From the NCBI GenBank assembly GCA_000403295.2, contig KE159610.1:539387-603386 (forward strand): 64,000 bases of DNA, in the 5' to 3' direction. The DNA is from Lachnospiraceae bacterium M18-1 (GTDB lineage Bacteria > Bacillota > Clostridia > Lachnospirales > Lachnospiraceae). The translations under genes and the position numbers were made by a program. Each line of letters opens with the position of its first letter. Position 1 is the stretch's first letter. Positions 8,341 through 16,673 of the stretch are shown in pieces. The notes below the pieces were generated by a model that saw only the letters and a program-made list of their open reading frames with translations, was not told the DNA's origin and did not search any database.

Positions 8341-8964
8341 TCATTTCAGTCCTTTGCAATACTTCGTCAGAAGGCATTCCGCACACCTTGGATTCCGTGC
8401 CGTGCAGATGCTCCGGCCAAATGTGATGATCTGGATATTGTACAGGATCCAGTGGTCCTTCGGCAGCTCCTTCATCAGATCCTGCTCGATCTTTTCCGGT
8501 TCGGAATTTTTCGTCAGTCCGAGCCGGTTGGAGATCCGCTTCACATGGGTATCTACCACCACGCTTGCGTCATGGTAAATATTTCCCCGGATCACATTTG
8601 CCGTCTTGCGTCCGACTCCGGCCAGGGAGGTCAGATCTTCCAGGCTCCGCGGCACTTCCCCGCCGAACTGATCCCGGAGCGCCCGCATGCAGGCAATGAT
8701 ATTTTTTGCTTTGTTGCGGTAAAAGCCTGTAGGCTTAATGTCCTGCTCCAGCTCCGCCAGGTCCGCCTCCGCAAATGCCTCCACAGAGGTATATTTGCGG
8801 AACAAATCCTTCGTCACGATATTCACGCGCGCGTCTGTGCACTGGGCGCTCAGCATCGTAGCGATCAGAAGCTGCCAGGGCGTCTCATAATTCAGATAGC
8901 AGACATACTCTGTTCCATACTGCTGATCCAAAATCTCAAGAATTTCTTTGGTACGTTTTTTCAT
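8341..8964 (-). CDS. nth: Endonuclease III (DNA glycosylase/AP lyase)
   Basis: A 207-aa base-excision repair enzyme that removes oxidised pyrimidines and nicks the abasic site. The helix-hairpin-helix LAGVGRKTANVI holds the catalytic Lys, VVVDTHVKRISNRLG holds the catalytic Asp, and the C terminus has the 4Fe-4S motif C-x6-C-x2-C-x5-C (CTARNPRCAECLLTKYC). A longer frame reaches back to 9075, but the start MKKRTKEIL at 8964 fits family length and follows AAAGGATC. It overlaps the upstream kinase by 29 bases, so it is translated from within that gene's end. Confidence 0.95.
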   Translation of the reverse strand: MKKRTKEILEILDQQYGTEYVCYLNYETPWQLLIATMLSAQCTDARVNIVTKDLFRKYTSVEAFAEADLAELEQDIKPTGFYRNKAKNIIACMRALRDQFGGEVPRSLEDLTSLAGVGRKTANVIRGNIYHDASVVVDTHVKRISNRLGLTKNSEPEKIEQDLMKELPKDHWILYNIQIITFGRSICTARNPRCAECLLTKYCKGLK

Positions 8965-9922
8965 CAGATGATCCTTTCCGAATTTCCGCATATCGTTCCA
9001 TAACCTGCTCTCTGCCCTGGATCCCGCCTGTTGCCCCCATCCGCTCGATGCAGATGGACGCCCCCGCATTTGCATAGCTTCCGCATTCGCGCAGTGTCTT
9101 CCCGCAGTTCAGCGCATCCAGAAAGCATGCGGTAAAGGTATCTCCCGCGCCGGTCGTATCCAGGCACAGGGCATGGGGATAGGCGGGAACCCAATACCGC
9201 TCTGTCTTTGTTTTGATGAAGCACCCTCTTGCTCCGGCCTTCAAGACGACACAGCCCACTCCGCATGCCAGAAATGCGTCCGCGATCTCATCCTCGTTTG
9301 CAAGTCCGGTCAGGAGGCATGCCTCTTCATAGTTGGGGAAAATATAATCCAGCAGCGACAGGCTGTTTTTCATGTCTTCTAATGTCTCCCCGTTCTTCCG
9401 CTTGGTCATGTCAGCGCAGAGAATCAGCCCGTTTGCCTTTGCCCTCAAAAATAATCCGGCCAGCGCAGCGTCGTCAAATGCCGGAAAGACAAACATGCTC
9501 GCAAAACAGAGATACCTGCCTCCAGCCAGCGCCGCATCAGAAATATCTTCCGGATACAGTTTCCGCAGGCTTCCATTCTGGGATGTAACAAAGTGCCGCT
9601 CTCCGGAATCATCCACCAGGACAAGATTGACCCCTGTTTCCAGGGAAGCATCCTCCAGCAGATATGACGTGTCCATTCCCGCAGACCGGCAGTGCGTCTT
9701 GATGTAATTTCCGGCGTAATCTGTGCCGATCTTGCTGACCAGCCGGACGGAAGAACCCAGCGCGGCCAGCACCGCAGCCTCATTCAGCGCGTCTCCCCCG
9801 GTATGCATGGCCGTATGGGCGGCAGACACCGAGCCCGTTTCAAATACGTCCGGCGGAACCGGCTGCGCAAGCACATCCAGAATGGACGCGCCTATGATGA
9901 TAAAATCAATCTTATTTTTCAT
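8936..9922 (-). CDS. PfkB-family carbohydrate kinase
   Basis: A ribokinase-like sugar or nucleoside kinase of about 328 aa. It has the N-terminal di-Gly region (HTGGDALNEAAVLAALG) and the C-terminal ATP/anion-hole motif DTTGAGDTFTACFLDA with the catalytic Asp. I chose MKNKIDFIIIGAS at 9922, behind GGGAG, over the ATG at 9961. The substrate is not identifiable from sequence; ribose, adenosine, fructose and 2-keto-3-deoxygluconate are all possible for the family. It forms a two-gene operon with nth through a 29-base overlap, a pairing that looks positional rather than functional. Confidence 0.88.
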   Translation of the reverse strand: MKNKIDFIIIGASILDVLAQPVPPDVFETGSVSAAHTAMHTGGDALNEAAVLAALGSSVRLVSKIGTDYAGNYIKTHCRSAGMDTSYLLEDASLETGVNLVLVDDSGERHFVTSQNGSLRKLYPEDISDAALAGGRYLCFASMFVFPAFDDAALAGLFLRAKANGLILCADMTKRKNGETLEDMKNSLSLLDYIFPNYEEACLLTGLANEDEIADAFLACGVGCVVLKAGARGCFIKTKTERYWVPAYPHALCLDTTGAGDTFTACFLDALNCGKTLRECGSYANAGASICIERMGATGGIQGREQVMERYAEIRKGSSDEKTYQRNS

Positions 9923-10033
9923 GGTATTGTTTTCTCCCGGCATCCTTTTATTTTGAAGCATACCACAGTCATAAAAAAATTGTCAATGTTGTTTTCAATG
10001 AACAGTAACGATACTTTTCATGATCCGGACAGC

Positions 10034-10062
10034 TTGATTTTTTTCAGGAAAACAAATATACT
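10034..10062 (+). promoter_or_regulatory. Promoter of the secreted serine hydrolase gene
   Basis: TTGATT (10034-10039), a 17-base spacer and TATACT (10057-10062) lie 70 bases upstream of the ATG at 10133. Confidence 0.65.
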
Positions 10063-10132
10063 GCTCATACGAGGCATTCACCCAAAATATTACAAAATCT
10101 GACAAAAAATTACCGGCAGGGAGGACGTACCG

Positions 10133-11248
10133 ATGTTCCATTTTTTCAAAAAAGCAATTTCATCCCGGAAACGAATCATGCAGAGCGCTGCTGTGCTGCT
10201 CTTCACCGTGGTTCTGTCTGCTTTCGGTATGGCGTCCAATCCTCCAAAAGATTTTTCAGAGACGGTAATTCCGGCTCAGAAGTTCACAGACGCCCCGGTT
10301 TCTTCCCAGGATTTTTCAAGGATTACGGTCACAGAAGCGCAGGATTCCCATTCTTTTAGCGGAGCTTTCGAAGAATCATCTGCAGAATACACCCCGTATG
10401 CAGTATCTTCCTCTGCTGCTCCCGAGTCCCTCCATCATGATGGAAGAACGGCGTGGACGGCGTCACCGGGAACGGCGGAACCGGATCTGAATCTGCTTCT
10501 GTCCATTGTCAGCGGACTTCCCGGCGGCGGGCTCTCCTGCTCCAAAGCGGAAATCCTTTCTTCTCCCCAGGCGGAAAATGTCCGGGATATCCTCGATGAT
10601 TTTCAGGAAGAAGGGTGTAACATCGGTTTTGTATTGCTGGATTTACATACCGGAAATTATTTTACCTTCCATCCGGATCATAGCTTTTACAGTGCAAGCA
10701 CCATGAAGGGACCATATATCGCGGCGCTCAATAAATTTAGTCCGGAGGTTGTGGATGAATATACAGAATCTCTAATGAAAAATACCATCTGCTGGTCCAG
10801 TAATGAAGATTACGAGACGCTGCACTGGCTGTACGGAAATGATGTAATGTTCGATATGACAGAATATACCGCTGTATCAGATTCCATCATTGATGATCAC
10901 AACTGGTATCCTTACCTGACCCCAAAGGAACTGACACAGCTTTGGATCGGTACTTATTTTTATTTTTTTGAAGAGACCAATGAAAATTCAGCCTGGTGCC
11001 GGAAGCTCTACACTGACACCGCAGAATCCTTTATCGGTTCGGCATTGAATGAGGGCTATACAGTATATACCAAGGCCGGCTGGTATTCTGACTGGGAGGA
11101 CATTGCCCGCAATGACGCCGGAATCGTCCGTGCAGACGGCCATGACTGCATCCTTACGATCATGTCGGATGCCTTTGAGTCTTATGACAGATTGGAAGAA
11201 CTGGCCGCCGCATTGGACGAAGTACGGGAACTCTTGTATTACGGCTGA
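10133..11248 (+). CDS. Secreted class A beta-lactamase-like serine hydrolase
   Basis: A 371-aa protein with an N-terminal membrane anchor or signal (about residues 18-38, AAVLLFTVVLSAFGMA) and a long Ser/Pro/Glu-rich linker to about residue 145. The domain that follows resembles the serine beta-lactamase/transpeptidase fold: SASTMKG supplies the S-x-x-K nucleophile motif, WSSNEDY stands where the SDN loop would be, and YTKAGW replaces the KTG box. KAG in place of KTG and the loose SxN suggest a peptidase or esterase acting on cell wall rather than a drug-resistance enzyme. It is transcribed alone from its own promoter and GGGAGG precedes the start. Confidence 0.8.
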   Translation: MFHFFKKAISSRKRIMQSAAVLLFTVVLSAFGMASNPPKDFSETVIPAQKFTDAPVSSQDFSRITVTEAQDSHSFSGAFEESSAEYTPYAVSSSAAPESLHHDGRTAWTASPGTAEPDLNLLLSIVSGLPGGGLSCSKAEILSSPQAENVRDILDDFQEEGCNIGFVLLDLHTGNYFTFHPDHSFYSASTMKGPYIAALNKFSPEVVDEYTESLMKNTICWSSNEDYETLHWLYGNDVMFDMTEYTAVSDSIIDDHNWYPYLTPKELTQLWIGTYFYFFEETNENSAWCRKLYTDTAESFIGSALNEGYTVYTKAGWYSDWEDIARNDAGIVRADGHDCILTIMSDAFESYDRLEELAAALDEVRELLYYG

Positions 11249-11276
11249 ACAAGGCCGCGGGAATGTATTTTCTTAC

Positions 11277-11897
11277 TCATTTACTTTCCGTCAGAGACAT
11301 TACCTGGCTTCTTGTGTCCAGCAATCCGGATTTTAAGAGTACCGGGCGCAGGACGTTGTAGAGAAAAGCTACAAGAATAGTCGATACCACCGCATTTACA
11401 AAGGTGGTCGCCGTGCTCCATTTTGCCAGGACCTCGGCCATCTGCTGAGGCTGTCCCAGGACGTACTGTTTATAAAAGTATCCCACCAGAGGATCCGCGA
11501 TCACATTAAATCCAAGACCGGACACCGAAGCGATCAAGCTCCAGCGGAAAATATATTTTTTATCCGTGCTTTCATTAATCTTTGCCGCTCTATGCGCCAC
11601 CAGGCCGACGATCAGCCCGATGCAAAGCTTTAAGACAAATGTCTTGGGTGCGACCACAATGTAGATCGGATCCATGATATCCGCGATCGTCATGCCTACT
11701 GCACCTGCCAGCCCGCCGTACAGCCCTCCCAGCAGCAGCGCCCCCAGTACACAGAAGGCGTTCCCGATGTGGATGGAGGTTGCGTCGCCGCCCGGCATGG
11801 GAATCTTGATCTGCAGAAATGTAAAGGCTACGAAGCAGAGAGCCGCCATCAGCGCGGTCTGAGCCAGTTTCATAATGGTCTGATTTCTCTTTTCCAT
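11277..11897 (-). CDS. ECF transporter S component (orphan)
   Basis: A 206-aa membrane protein with about six hydrophobic helices. It starts MEKRNQTIMKLAQTALMAAL, the usual S-component opening in which a short basic N terminus leads into helix 1 with AxxxA spacing. IHIGNAFCVLGALLLGG and YGGLAGAVGMTIADIMDP match the ECF_trnsprt/ECF_ribofla_trS profiles. No ATPase or T gene is beside it, so it presumably shares a common EcfAA'T module encoded elsewhere (group II). The substrate is unknown. The 160-bp gap upstream shows no riboswitch that I recognise. AGAGGTAATCTATC precedes the ATG. Confidence 0.82.
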   Translation of the reverse strand: MEKRNQTIMKLAQTALMAALCFVAFTFLQIKIPMPGGDATSIHIGNAFCVLGALLLGGLYGGLAGAVGMTIADIMDPIYIVVAPKTFVLKLCIGLIVGLVAHRAAKINESTDKKYIFRWSLIASVSGLGFNVIADPLVGYFYKQYVLGQPQQMAEVLAKWSTATTFVNAVVSTILVAFLYNVLRPVLLKSGLLDTRSQVMSLTESK

Positions 11898-12057
11898 GAT
11901 AGATTACCTCTTTTCTTCTTTTTTGCACAGTCTCTTTGCCTCAGCAAATACTGCGGCGGAACAAGTATCTGAGTGTGCTGATTCTTTCCTATCCTATCAT
12001 CAAAGTGACCATTTGAAAACGACCATTTTTGTTCTTTTTATGCAGGCCAGTTGGTTC

Positions 12058-12285
12058 TCAGTCTTCCTTCATCCCCTTAAGCAGGTCCAGGTCTGACTGC
12101 TGCACCTTGATGTTGCTTTCGAACTTCTCCCCCTCCGGCGTTTCCACTGTGATCGAGATCACAGTCCCTTCCCGGATGCCTGCTGCCTCTACCGCCTTGA
12201 TAAATGGCAGCACTTTCGGGTGCGTATCATGAAACTGCTTCCATGCCATCTGCATTTTAAATAACTTTTTTGGATTTACGGTCAT
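12058..12285 (-). CDS. Small 75-aa protein coupled to the retron reverse transcriptase
   Basis: A small, charged, probably soluble protein of unknown function, with an N-terminal helix rich in Lys, Gln and Trp (KLFKMQMAWKQFHDTHP) and a beta-rich middle (GTVISITVETPEGEKF). It has no signal peptide, TM helix or recognisable catalytic motif. Its ATG lies inside the end of the RT gene (29-base overlap) behind GGGGAGAGAACG, so it is translationally coupled to RT. Retron partner genes are usually effectors, so this is the nearest candidate. It could equally be a conserved housekeeping protein that happens to lie there. Confidence 0.65.
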   Translation of the reverse strand: MTVNPKKLFKMQMAWKQFHDTHPKVLPFIKAVEAAGIREGTVISITVETPEGEKFESNIKVQQSDLDLLKGMKED

Positions 12286-13348
12286 CGTTCTCTCCCCTTT
12301 CTGAACTTTTTTTCTCTGTTTCCGCTGAACATCCCCTGGCTTCCAGCATTTCCTTCACCAATTCCTTCGCCCTGCAAAATTCTGGATCTTCCGGATTCAC
12401 CTGCAGCACGTAATTGATTTTTCCCTGAAGCTTTTGCAGATAACGCACACAGGCCTCACCCGCTTCCCGGGGAACTGATTCCTTTTGCGGTCCCTCGCCC
12501 CCGTATCTCTGCAGATGGGATTCCACGCCGAATTTGCTGCAGTAATACACCTCTGCCCGTAATTTTCTCCGGTACTCACGGCTGACCTGTGGTTTTTCAT
12601 TGACTACAATGCCTGTCACTGTCTGCCTCTGATGCGCTTTCTGCAGCCGGGTCTTTTTTTCATTCAATTCAAATCCATACGCTGCCAGAAACCCCCGCAC
12701 TTTATTTTGGACCTCCCGCCTGTCAAATTTGCCGGAAAAGGTCAGATCGTCGCAGTACCTTGTATACCGGATCCCCCGCTCTTCACACCACGCACCCAGA
12801 TATTCGTCAAACGGCTTCATCACCAGGTTGGAGACTGCAGGCGACGTAGGCGCCCCCTGCGGAAGCGAGTCCCGGCAGCAGCATAAGCTTGCCAGCATGG
12901 TACGGATCGGGGGCGGATAATACACAGCGGGAAATGCATTTCGATAGACCTGGAAATAGGTGATGCTGTCAAAAAAATTGCGGATATCCAATTTCAAGAT
13001 CTCCTTCATACCTGCATGGGGCTTCGCATTTTCCACGATCGCGGTCCCAGTCTTATATGCCATGGCATAGTCCGAAATCGGAAAATCCGCCAGTACATGG
13101 CGGAGGATATTTTTCTGGATCCGGCACAGGAGATGATCCGGGACCAGGAGGTTCCGCACGCCTCCCCCCTTCTTGGGAACGGATGCCTGACGGTAGTGCA
13201 GTTCCGGATGGTTGCTGACCGCATACAGGCAGGAAAAATATTTTTCCTCTTCCATGTGCACGCCGTCCAGAAGATGAAGGGAGCGGAGCGTAATGCGGAC
13301 CTGCTCTGCAGTACAATATTTCCATAAGTCCTTTCCCCCCATTATCAT
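12257..13348 (-). CDS. Retron-type reverse transcriptase
   Basis: A 363-aa RT that should copy the adjacent structured RNA into branched msDNA. NAKPH (residues 107-111) is the retron NAxxH motif. Catalytic motif A is LKLDIRNFFDSI (Asp121), LPQGAPTSPAVSN is at 162-174, YCDDLTFSG (198-206) holds the two catalytic Asp, and VTG (244-246) is the retron-specific triplet in the RNA-recognition region. There is no maturase, integrase or HNH domain, and about 60 basic/acidic residues follow the RT core. I chose the ATG at 13348 behind AAAGGAAG over 13396, because the latter lies inside the RNA element. The RNA (13377-13700) is directly upstream and a 75-aa gene overlaps the 3' end. Confidence 0.95.
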   Translation of the reverse strand: MIMGGKDLWKYCTAEQVRITLRSLHLLDGVHMEEEKYFSCLYAVSNHPELHYRQASVPKKGGGVRNLLVPDHLLCRIQKNILRHVLADFPISDYAMAYKTGTAIVENAKPHAGMKEILKLDIRNFFDSITYFQVYRNAFPAVYYPPPIRTMLASLCCCRDSLPQGAPTSPAVSNLVMKPFDEYLGAWCEERGIRYTRYCDDLTFSGKFDRREVQNKVRGFLAAYGFELNEKKTRLQKAHQRQTVTGIVVNEKPQVSREYRRKLRAEVYYCSKFGVESHLQRYGGEGPQKESVPREAGEACVRYLQKLQGKINYVLQVNPEDPEFCRAKELVKEMLEARGCSAETEKKSSERGENDDRKSKKVI

Positions 13349-13376
13349 GCACTTCCTTTCGAAATTAAATTTCATG

Positions 13377-13700
13377 ATCCTGCAGAAACAATACAAAAAA
13401 TGGATTCCATAGGATGCGCAGGTGTACCAAGGCTATGCCGGAAAAGCACACGGAAGTGTGCGGAAGTACATCGGAGCATCCGGAGGTCTTATCTCTCCGG
13501 TGCTCCATCCGGCGAAAGCACGGAAAAACTGCTACGGACAGATTTTCTGCACATGCCCTTTTCCGGATGGAGCGCTGATGATCGTTTCTCGGACGGCGAC
13601 TCGCCGCCCTGCCGTCTGGGAGCTGCTCAGAAATACTCTGTAAACAGCTCCTTTTCTTACCTTTCGGTTGAAAACGGATATGCTATTATTCCTGCAGGAT
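13377..13700 (-). ncRNA. Retron msr-msd RNA
   Basis: A 324-nt element directly upstream of the RT. Its ends are complementary: a1 ATCCTGCAGGAATAATA (13700-13684) and a2 TATTGTTTCTGCAGGAT (13393-13377) pair over 17 nt, with two G-U wobbles. The base after a1 is a G in an AGC context (13683), matching the branch guanosine of known retrons. Inside are hairpins at 13652-13674 (GAAA loop), 13619-13651 (GGAGCTG/CAGCTCC), 13592-13616 (GACGGC/GCCGTC), a long stem at 13502-13573 (GCTCCATCCGG/CCGGATGGAGC), 13480-13500 and 13446-13461. I take the first two as msr and the long stem onward as msd; the exact boundary is inferred. Confidence 0.88.
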
Positions 13701-13722
13701 AGATCGATATTTTTAGGCCACT

Positions 13723-13751
13723 TATAAATATTTTTTGACGCAAAATGGCAA
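13723..13751 (-). promoter_or_regulatory. Likely retron promoter
   Basis: On the minus strand TTGCCA (13746-13751), a 17-base spacer and TTTATA (13723-13728) place the start near 13715, about 15 nt before a1. Confidence 0.55.
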
Positions 13752-13773
13752 AATTTCTGCATAAGAAAAACAC

Positions 13774-15276
13774 TTATGCCAATGCTGGTATAAGCACAAG
13801 GTTTCTAACGGTTAATCCTGCCGCAATGACCTCTTTGCCGTAAGCTGTTGTAAAATACTTATAAGTTCCTTGAACCCGTTCAATAATCCCATGGAGACGG
13901 AGCCGCTTAAAAATTCTCGACATGGCAGACGGACTGATATCCTCCAGATGGCGGCGGATATCCTTTCCCTGCATTCCAAAAGTCATGTATTCGCCCCGGC
14001 TGATCACTTCCAGTACCAACAGATCTTTTGGGGAAAAGAAGTTCAGCCCACGGTAGGAACGGCCTTTCTCCTTAACAGCCTCTGTTGCTTTTGTAAGATT
14101 CTTCTTTCCGCCGCTGTGGTCATCAAAGGATGATACGAATTCCAGATACCGGTAGTTGGCGGCTTTCATGATTGTGAATAACTGATACAGGCTATAAATA
14201 CTTTTTTTCAAAGGCGCTTTTTGTTCTGTGGAACTGCCGTCCCTGTGTTCCACTTTCCGTTTTACACGAAAAGTCCCGATGTCATTGCAAGTACTTTCTA
14301 TCCGTAAGACACAGCCAAATTTATCATACATTTTAATTGATACATCACCCATATGGTGTTTGATTCTCGTACCGAGAATACGCTGGTTATAGTTTGTACC
14401 GACTTCTTTCTTACAGTTATAGGTAATGCGCTGTCCCAGGAATGCAGCGATGTTATCCGGCTTTACCGTAAAGATTGCCGTCCGGATGATCTCATCATAA
14501 AGGGGCTCCAGGTCACAGGCCTGTTTGAACATGATATCGGTTGCACACTCAATCTGTTGGACTGTCCAAGTGTAGCCGAGACCGAGCGATTCCGCAATGG
14601 GACAGTAGCGTTTTGCAAATACATCCAGGATTTTATGGAGACCTTCCGGGTTGATTCTGTCAGATAGTTTCTGGGCAGTTTCGACATCTGAGATTTCAAG
14701 GAAGGCGTTATCATGCATACGGTAAGTGATCCCTTTCTTTTGCAGCTTATGGGCCAGAAGATTATGACCGTTCATGTAGAACTGCAGTCGGAAGGGAGCC
14801 CAGGTGGGAACCCGGAGATAACACAAGCCGAGTTCTTTATCTATAAAATAAAAATAATAATGGAGACATTTGCTTTGGTCAAACTTAAGGAATGTTTTTC
14901 CGGTTGTTTTATCATGCCATGGCTTATAAGTATTGCATTGTTCCATGGCAGAAAAGATATGAATCAGCCCCTCAGACTTACCGGTTTTCTGAATGATCTC
15001 CTGGATGCGGTCATCTTTTCGGAACGCCCGGAGTTTCCGGATGAACTCAATCTGGATGCCGTTTTCATCTGCAATGCGCTGGGCATTTACACGAACCTGT
15101 TCCGTAAGGGGCTGGGAGAAAGTCGAAAAATCAAAAATACGGATGTTGTTGGCTTTTAAATAGCTGGTCATACCTTCCGCATAACTCCATCCGGGGATAT
15201 AGCCCTGGATGATCATACGGTCATAGCAAGTGATGATACCATTCATTTTGTCAGCATATTTATCCGTAAGTAACAT
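13774..15276 (-). CDS. Uncharacterised ~500-aa protein with C-terminal winged helix, possibly mobile-element related
   Basis: A 500-aa protein that I recognise only as a widespread multi-copy type, often annotated loosely as a MarR-like regulator or transposase. The N terminus (LLTDKYADKMNGIITCYDR) and middle (KCLHYYFYFIDKELGLCYLR) are conserved-looking but match no enzyme motif that I can name. The last 100 residues (SPKDLLVLEVISRGEYMTFG to LRLHGIIERVQGTYKYF) look like a winged helix-turn-helix. The start MLLTDKY at 15276 follows GGAGG. It lies between tyrS and the retron on the same strand and ends only 23 bp before the retron promoter. No convincing terminal inverted repeats flank it, so insertion-sequence status is unproven. 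Confidence 0.6.
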   Translation of the reverse strand: MLLTDKYADKMNGIITCYDRMIIQGYIPGWSYAEGMTSYLKANNIRIFDFSTFSQPLTEQVRVNAQRIADENGIQIEFIRKLRAFRKDDRIQEIIQKTGKSEGLIHIFSAMEQCNTYKPWHDKTTGKTFLKFDQSKCLHYYFYFIDKELGLCYLRVPTWAPFRLQFYMNGHNLLAHKLQKKGITYRMHDNAFLEISDVETAQKLSDRINPEGLHKILDVFAKRYCPIAESLGLGYTWTVQQIECATDIMFKQACDLEPLYDEIIRTAIFTVKPDNIAAFLGQRITYNCKKEVGTNYNQRILGTRIKHHMGDVSIKMYDKFGCVLRIESTCNDIGTFRVKRKVEHRDGSSTEQKAPLKKSIYSLYQLFTIMKAANYRYLEFVSSFDDHSGGKKNLTKATEAVKEKGRSYRGLNFFSPKDLLVLEVISRGEYMTFGMQGKDIRRHLEDISPSAMSRIFKRLRLHGIIERVQGTYKYFTTAYGKEVIAAGLTVRNLVLIPALA

Positions 15277-15371
15277 GAACACATCCTCCAATATTTTTCT
15301 TTATTGTACTTGAAATTTGGAGGAAATGCAAAAAAACTTTTCCGGTTTATCCGGGTTAGGTTGCTATTTGA

Positions 15372-16598
15372 TCAATATTTCAGGACAACCTTCCGGAAAT
15401 TCTTCTTTCCTTTTTTCAGGACCAGCCCCTCTCCAGAAAGCTTTTCCTTTCCGAATACAGTCTGGATGTCGGACACCTTCTCACCGTCCACAGCTACGCC
15501 GCCCTGCTGTACGGCACGCCTTGCCTCCGCCTTGGACGGCACCAGGCCGCTCTTTAACAGCATAGTGAGGATGTCAATGCCGTCCTCCGACAGGTCTTCC
15601 TCAGTCAGCTCCGCGGTGGGCATATCTGCCGCGTTTCCCTGGCTGAACAGTGCTCTTGCGCTCTCCTGGGCGCGCTTCGCTTCTTCTTCTCCATGGACCA
15701 TATTGGTCAGCTCATAAGCCAGGATCTCCTTGGCCTGATTCAGCTGGCTTCCTTCCCATGCATCCATCTCATTGATCTGCTCCAGGGGCAGGAAGGTCAG
15801 CATGCGGATACATTTCAGCACATCTGCATCCCCTACGTTTCTCCAATACTGGTAAAAATCAAACGGAGAGGTCTTCTCCGGATCGAGCCAGACCGCGCCG
15901 GACTGGGTCTTACCCATCTTCTTGCCCTCGGAATTGAGCAGCAGCGTAATGGTCATGGCGCTGGCGTCTTTGCCAAGCTTCCGGCGGATCAGCTCGGTCC
16001 CTGCCAGCATGTTGCTCCACTGGTCGTCGCCGCCGAACTGCAGGTTGCAGCCGTATTTCTGGAACAATGCGTAGAAATCGTATGCCTGCATGATCATGTA
16101 GTTAAATTCCAGGAAGCTCAATCCCTTCTCCATTCTCTGCTTGTAGCATTCCGCGGTCAGCATACGGTTCACGCTGAAATGCGCTCCCACTTCCCGCAGC
16201 ACCTCAATATAATTCAGATCCAGCAGCCAGTCCGCGTTATTCACCATCATAGCTTTGTCTTCCGAGAAATCAATGAACCGGCTCATCTGCTTCTTGAAGC
16301 AGTCGCAGTTGTGCTGGATCGTTTCCTGTGTCATCATCTGGCGCATATCCGTCCTTCCCGACGGATCCCCGATCATTCCTGTGCCTCCGCCGATCAGCGC
16401 GATGGGACGGTTTCCCGCCATCTGCAGCCGCTTCATCAGGCAGAGCGCCATGAAATGGCCCACATGCAGGCTGTCTGCCGTAGGATCAAATCCGATGTAA
16501 AATGTAGCTTTCCCGTTGTTGATCAGTTCTGAGATCAGTTCCTCGTCCGTCACCTGGGCGATCAGGCCTCTGGCCTTAAGTTCATCGTAAAGTTTCAT
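15372..16598 (-). CDS. tyrS: Tyrosyl-tRNA synthetase
   Basis: A 408-aa class I aminoacyl-tRNA synthetase that charges tRNA-Tyr. The HIGH-type motif is HVGHF (about residue 45), followed by [13 protein letters not shown]. The KMSKS-type loop is KMGKTQSG (about residue 230), and an S4-like RNA-binding domain forms the C terminus ([20 protein letters not shown]). The length is normal. AAAGGAG lies 7 bases before the ATG. Expression is controlled by the T-box leader directly upstream, whose specifier codon is UAC (tyrosine), so the gene is induced when uncharged tRNA-Tyr accumulates. Confidence 0.97.
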   Translation of the reverse strand: MKLYDELKARGLIAQVTDEELISELINNGKATFYIGFDPTADSLHVGHFMALCLMKRLQMAGNRPIALIGGGTGMIGDPSGRTDMRQMMTQETIQHNCDCFKKQMSRFIDFSEDKAMMVNNADWLLDLNYIEVLREVGAHFSVNRMLTAECYKQRMEKGLSFLEFNYMIMQAYDFYALFQKYGCNLQFGGDDQWSNMLAGTELIRRKLGKDASAMTITLLLNSEGKKMGKTQSGAVWLDPEKTSPFDFYQYWRNVGDADVLKCIRMLTFLPLEQINEMDAWEGSQLNQAKEILAYELTNMVHGEEEAKRAQESARALFSQGNAADMPTAELTEEDLSEDGIDILTMLLKSGLVPSKAEARRAVQQGGVAVDGEKVSDIQTVFGKEKLSGEGLVLKKGKKNFRKVVLKY

Positions 16599-16673
16599 GA
16601 TTCTTCTCCTTTTTCAAAAGATTCTCTGTCTGTACGGCTGCTATCTTCAGGTGATCCAGCCGGTTTAACAGAC

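Noticed and set aside
12257..13348. RT as a group II intron maturase or diversity-generating retroelement RT
   Set aside because: There is no maturase X or HNH domain, no intron ribozyme and no template/variable repeat pair. NAxxH, VTG and the a1/a2-bounded RNA point to a retron.
13700..15371. Terminal inverted repeats of an insertion sequence around the 500-aa gene
   Set aside because: Only loose T-rich similarity (a T-tract then CAAATTTC-like) exists at the two ends, with no target duplication visible.
15301..15371. Terminator directly after tyrS
   Set aside because: Only a 4-bp CCGG/CCGG stem precedes a T-tract; too weak to call.
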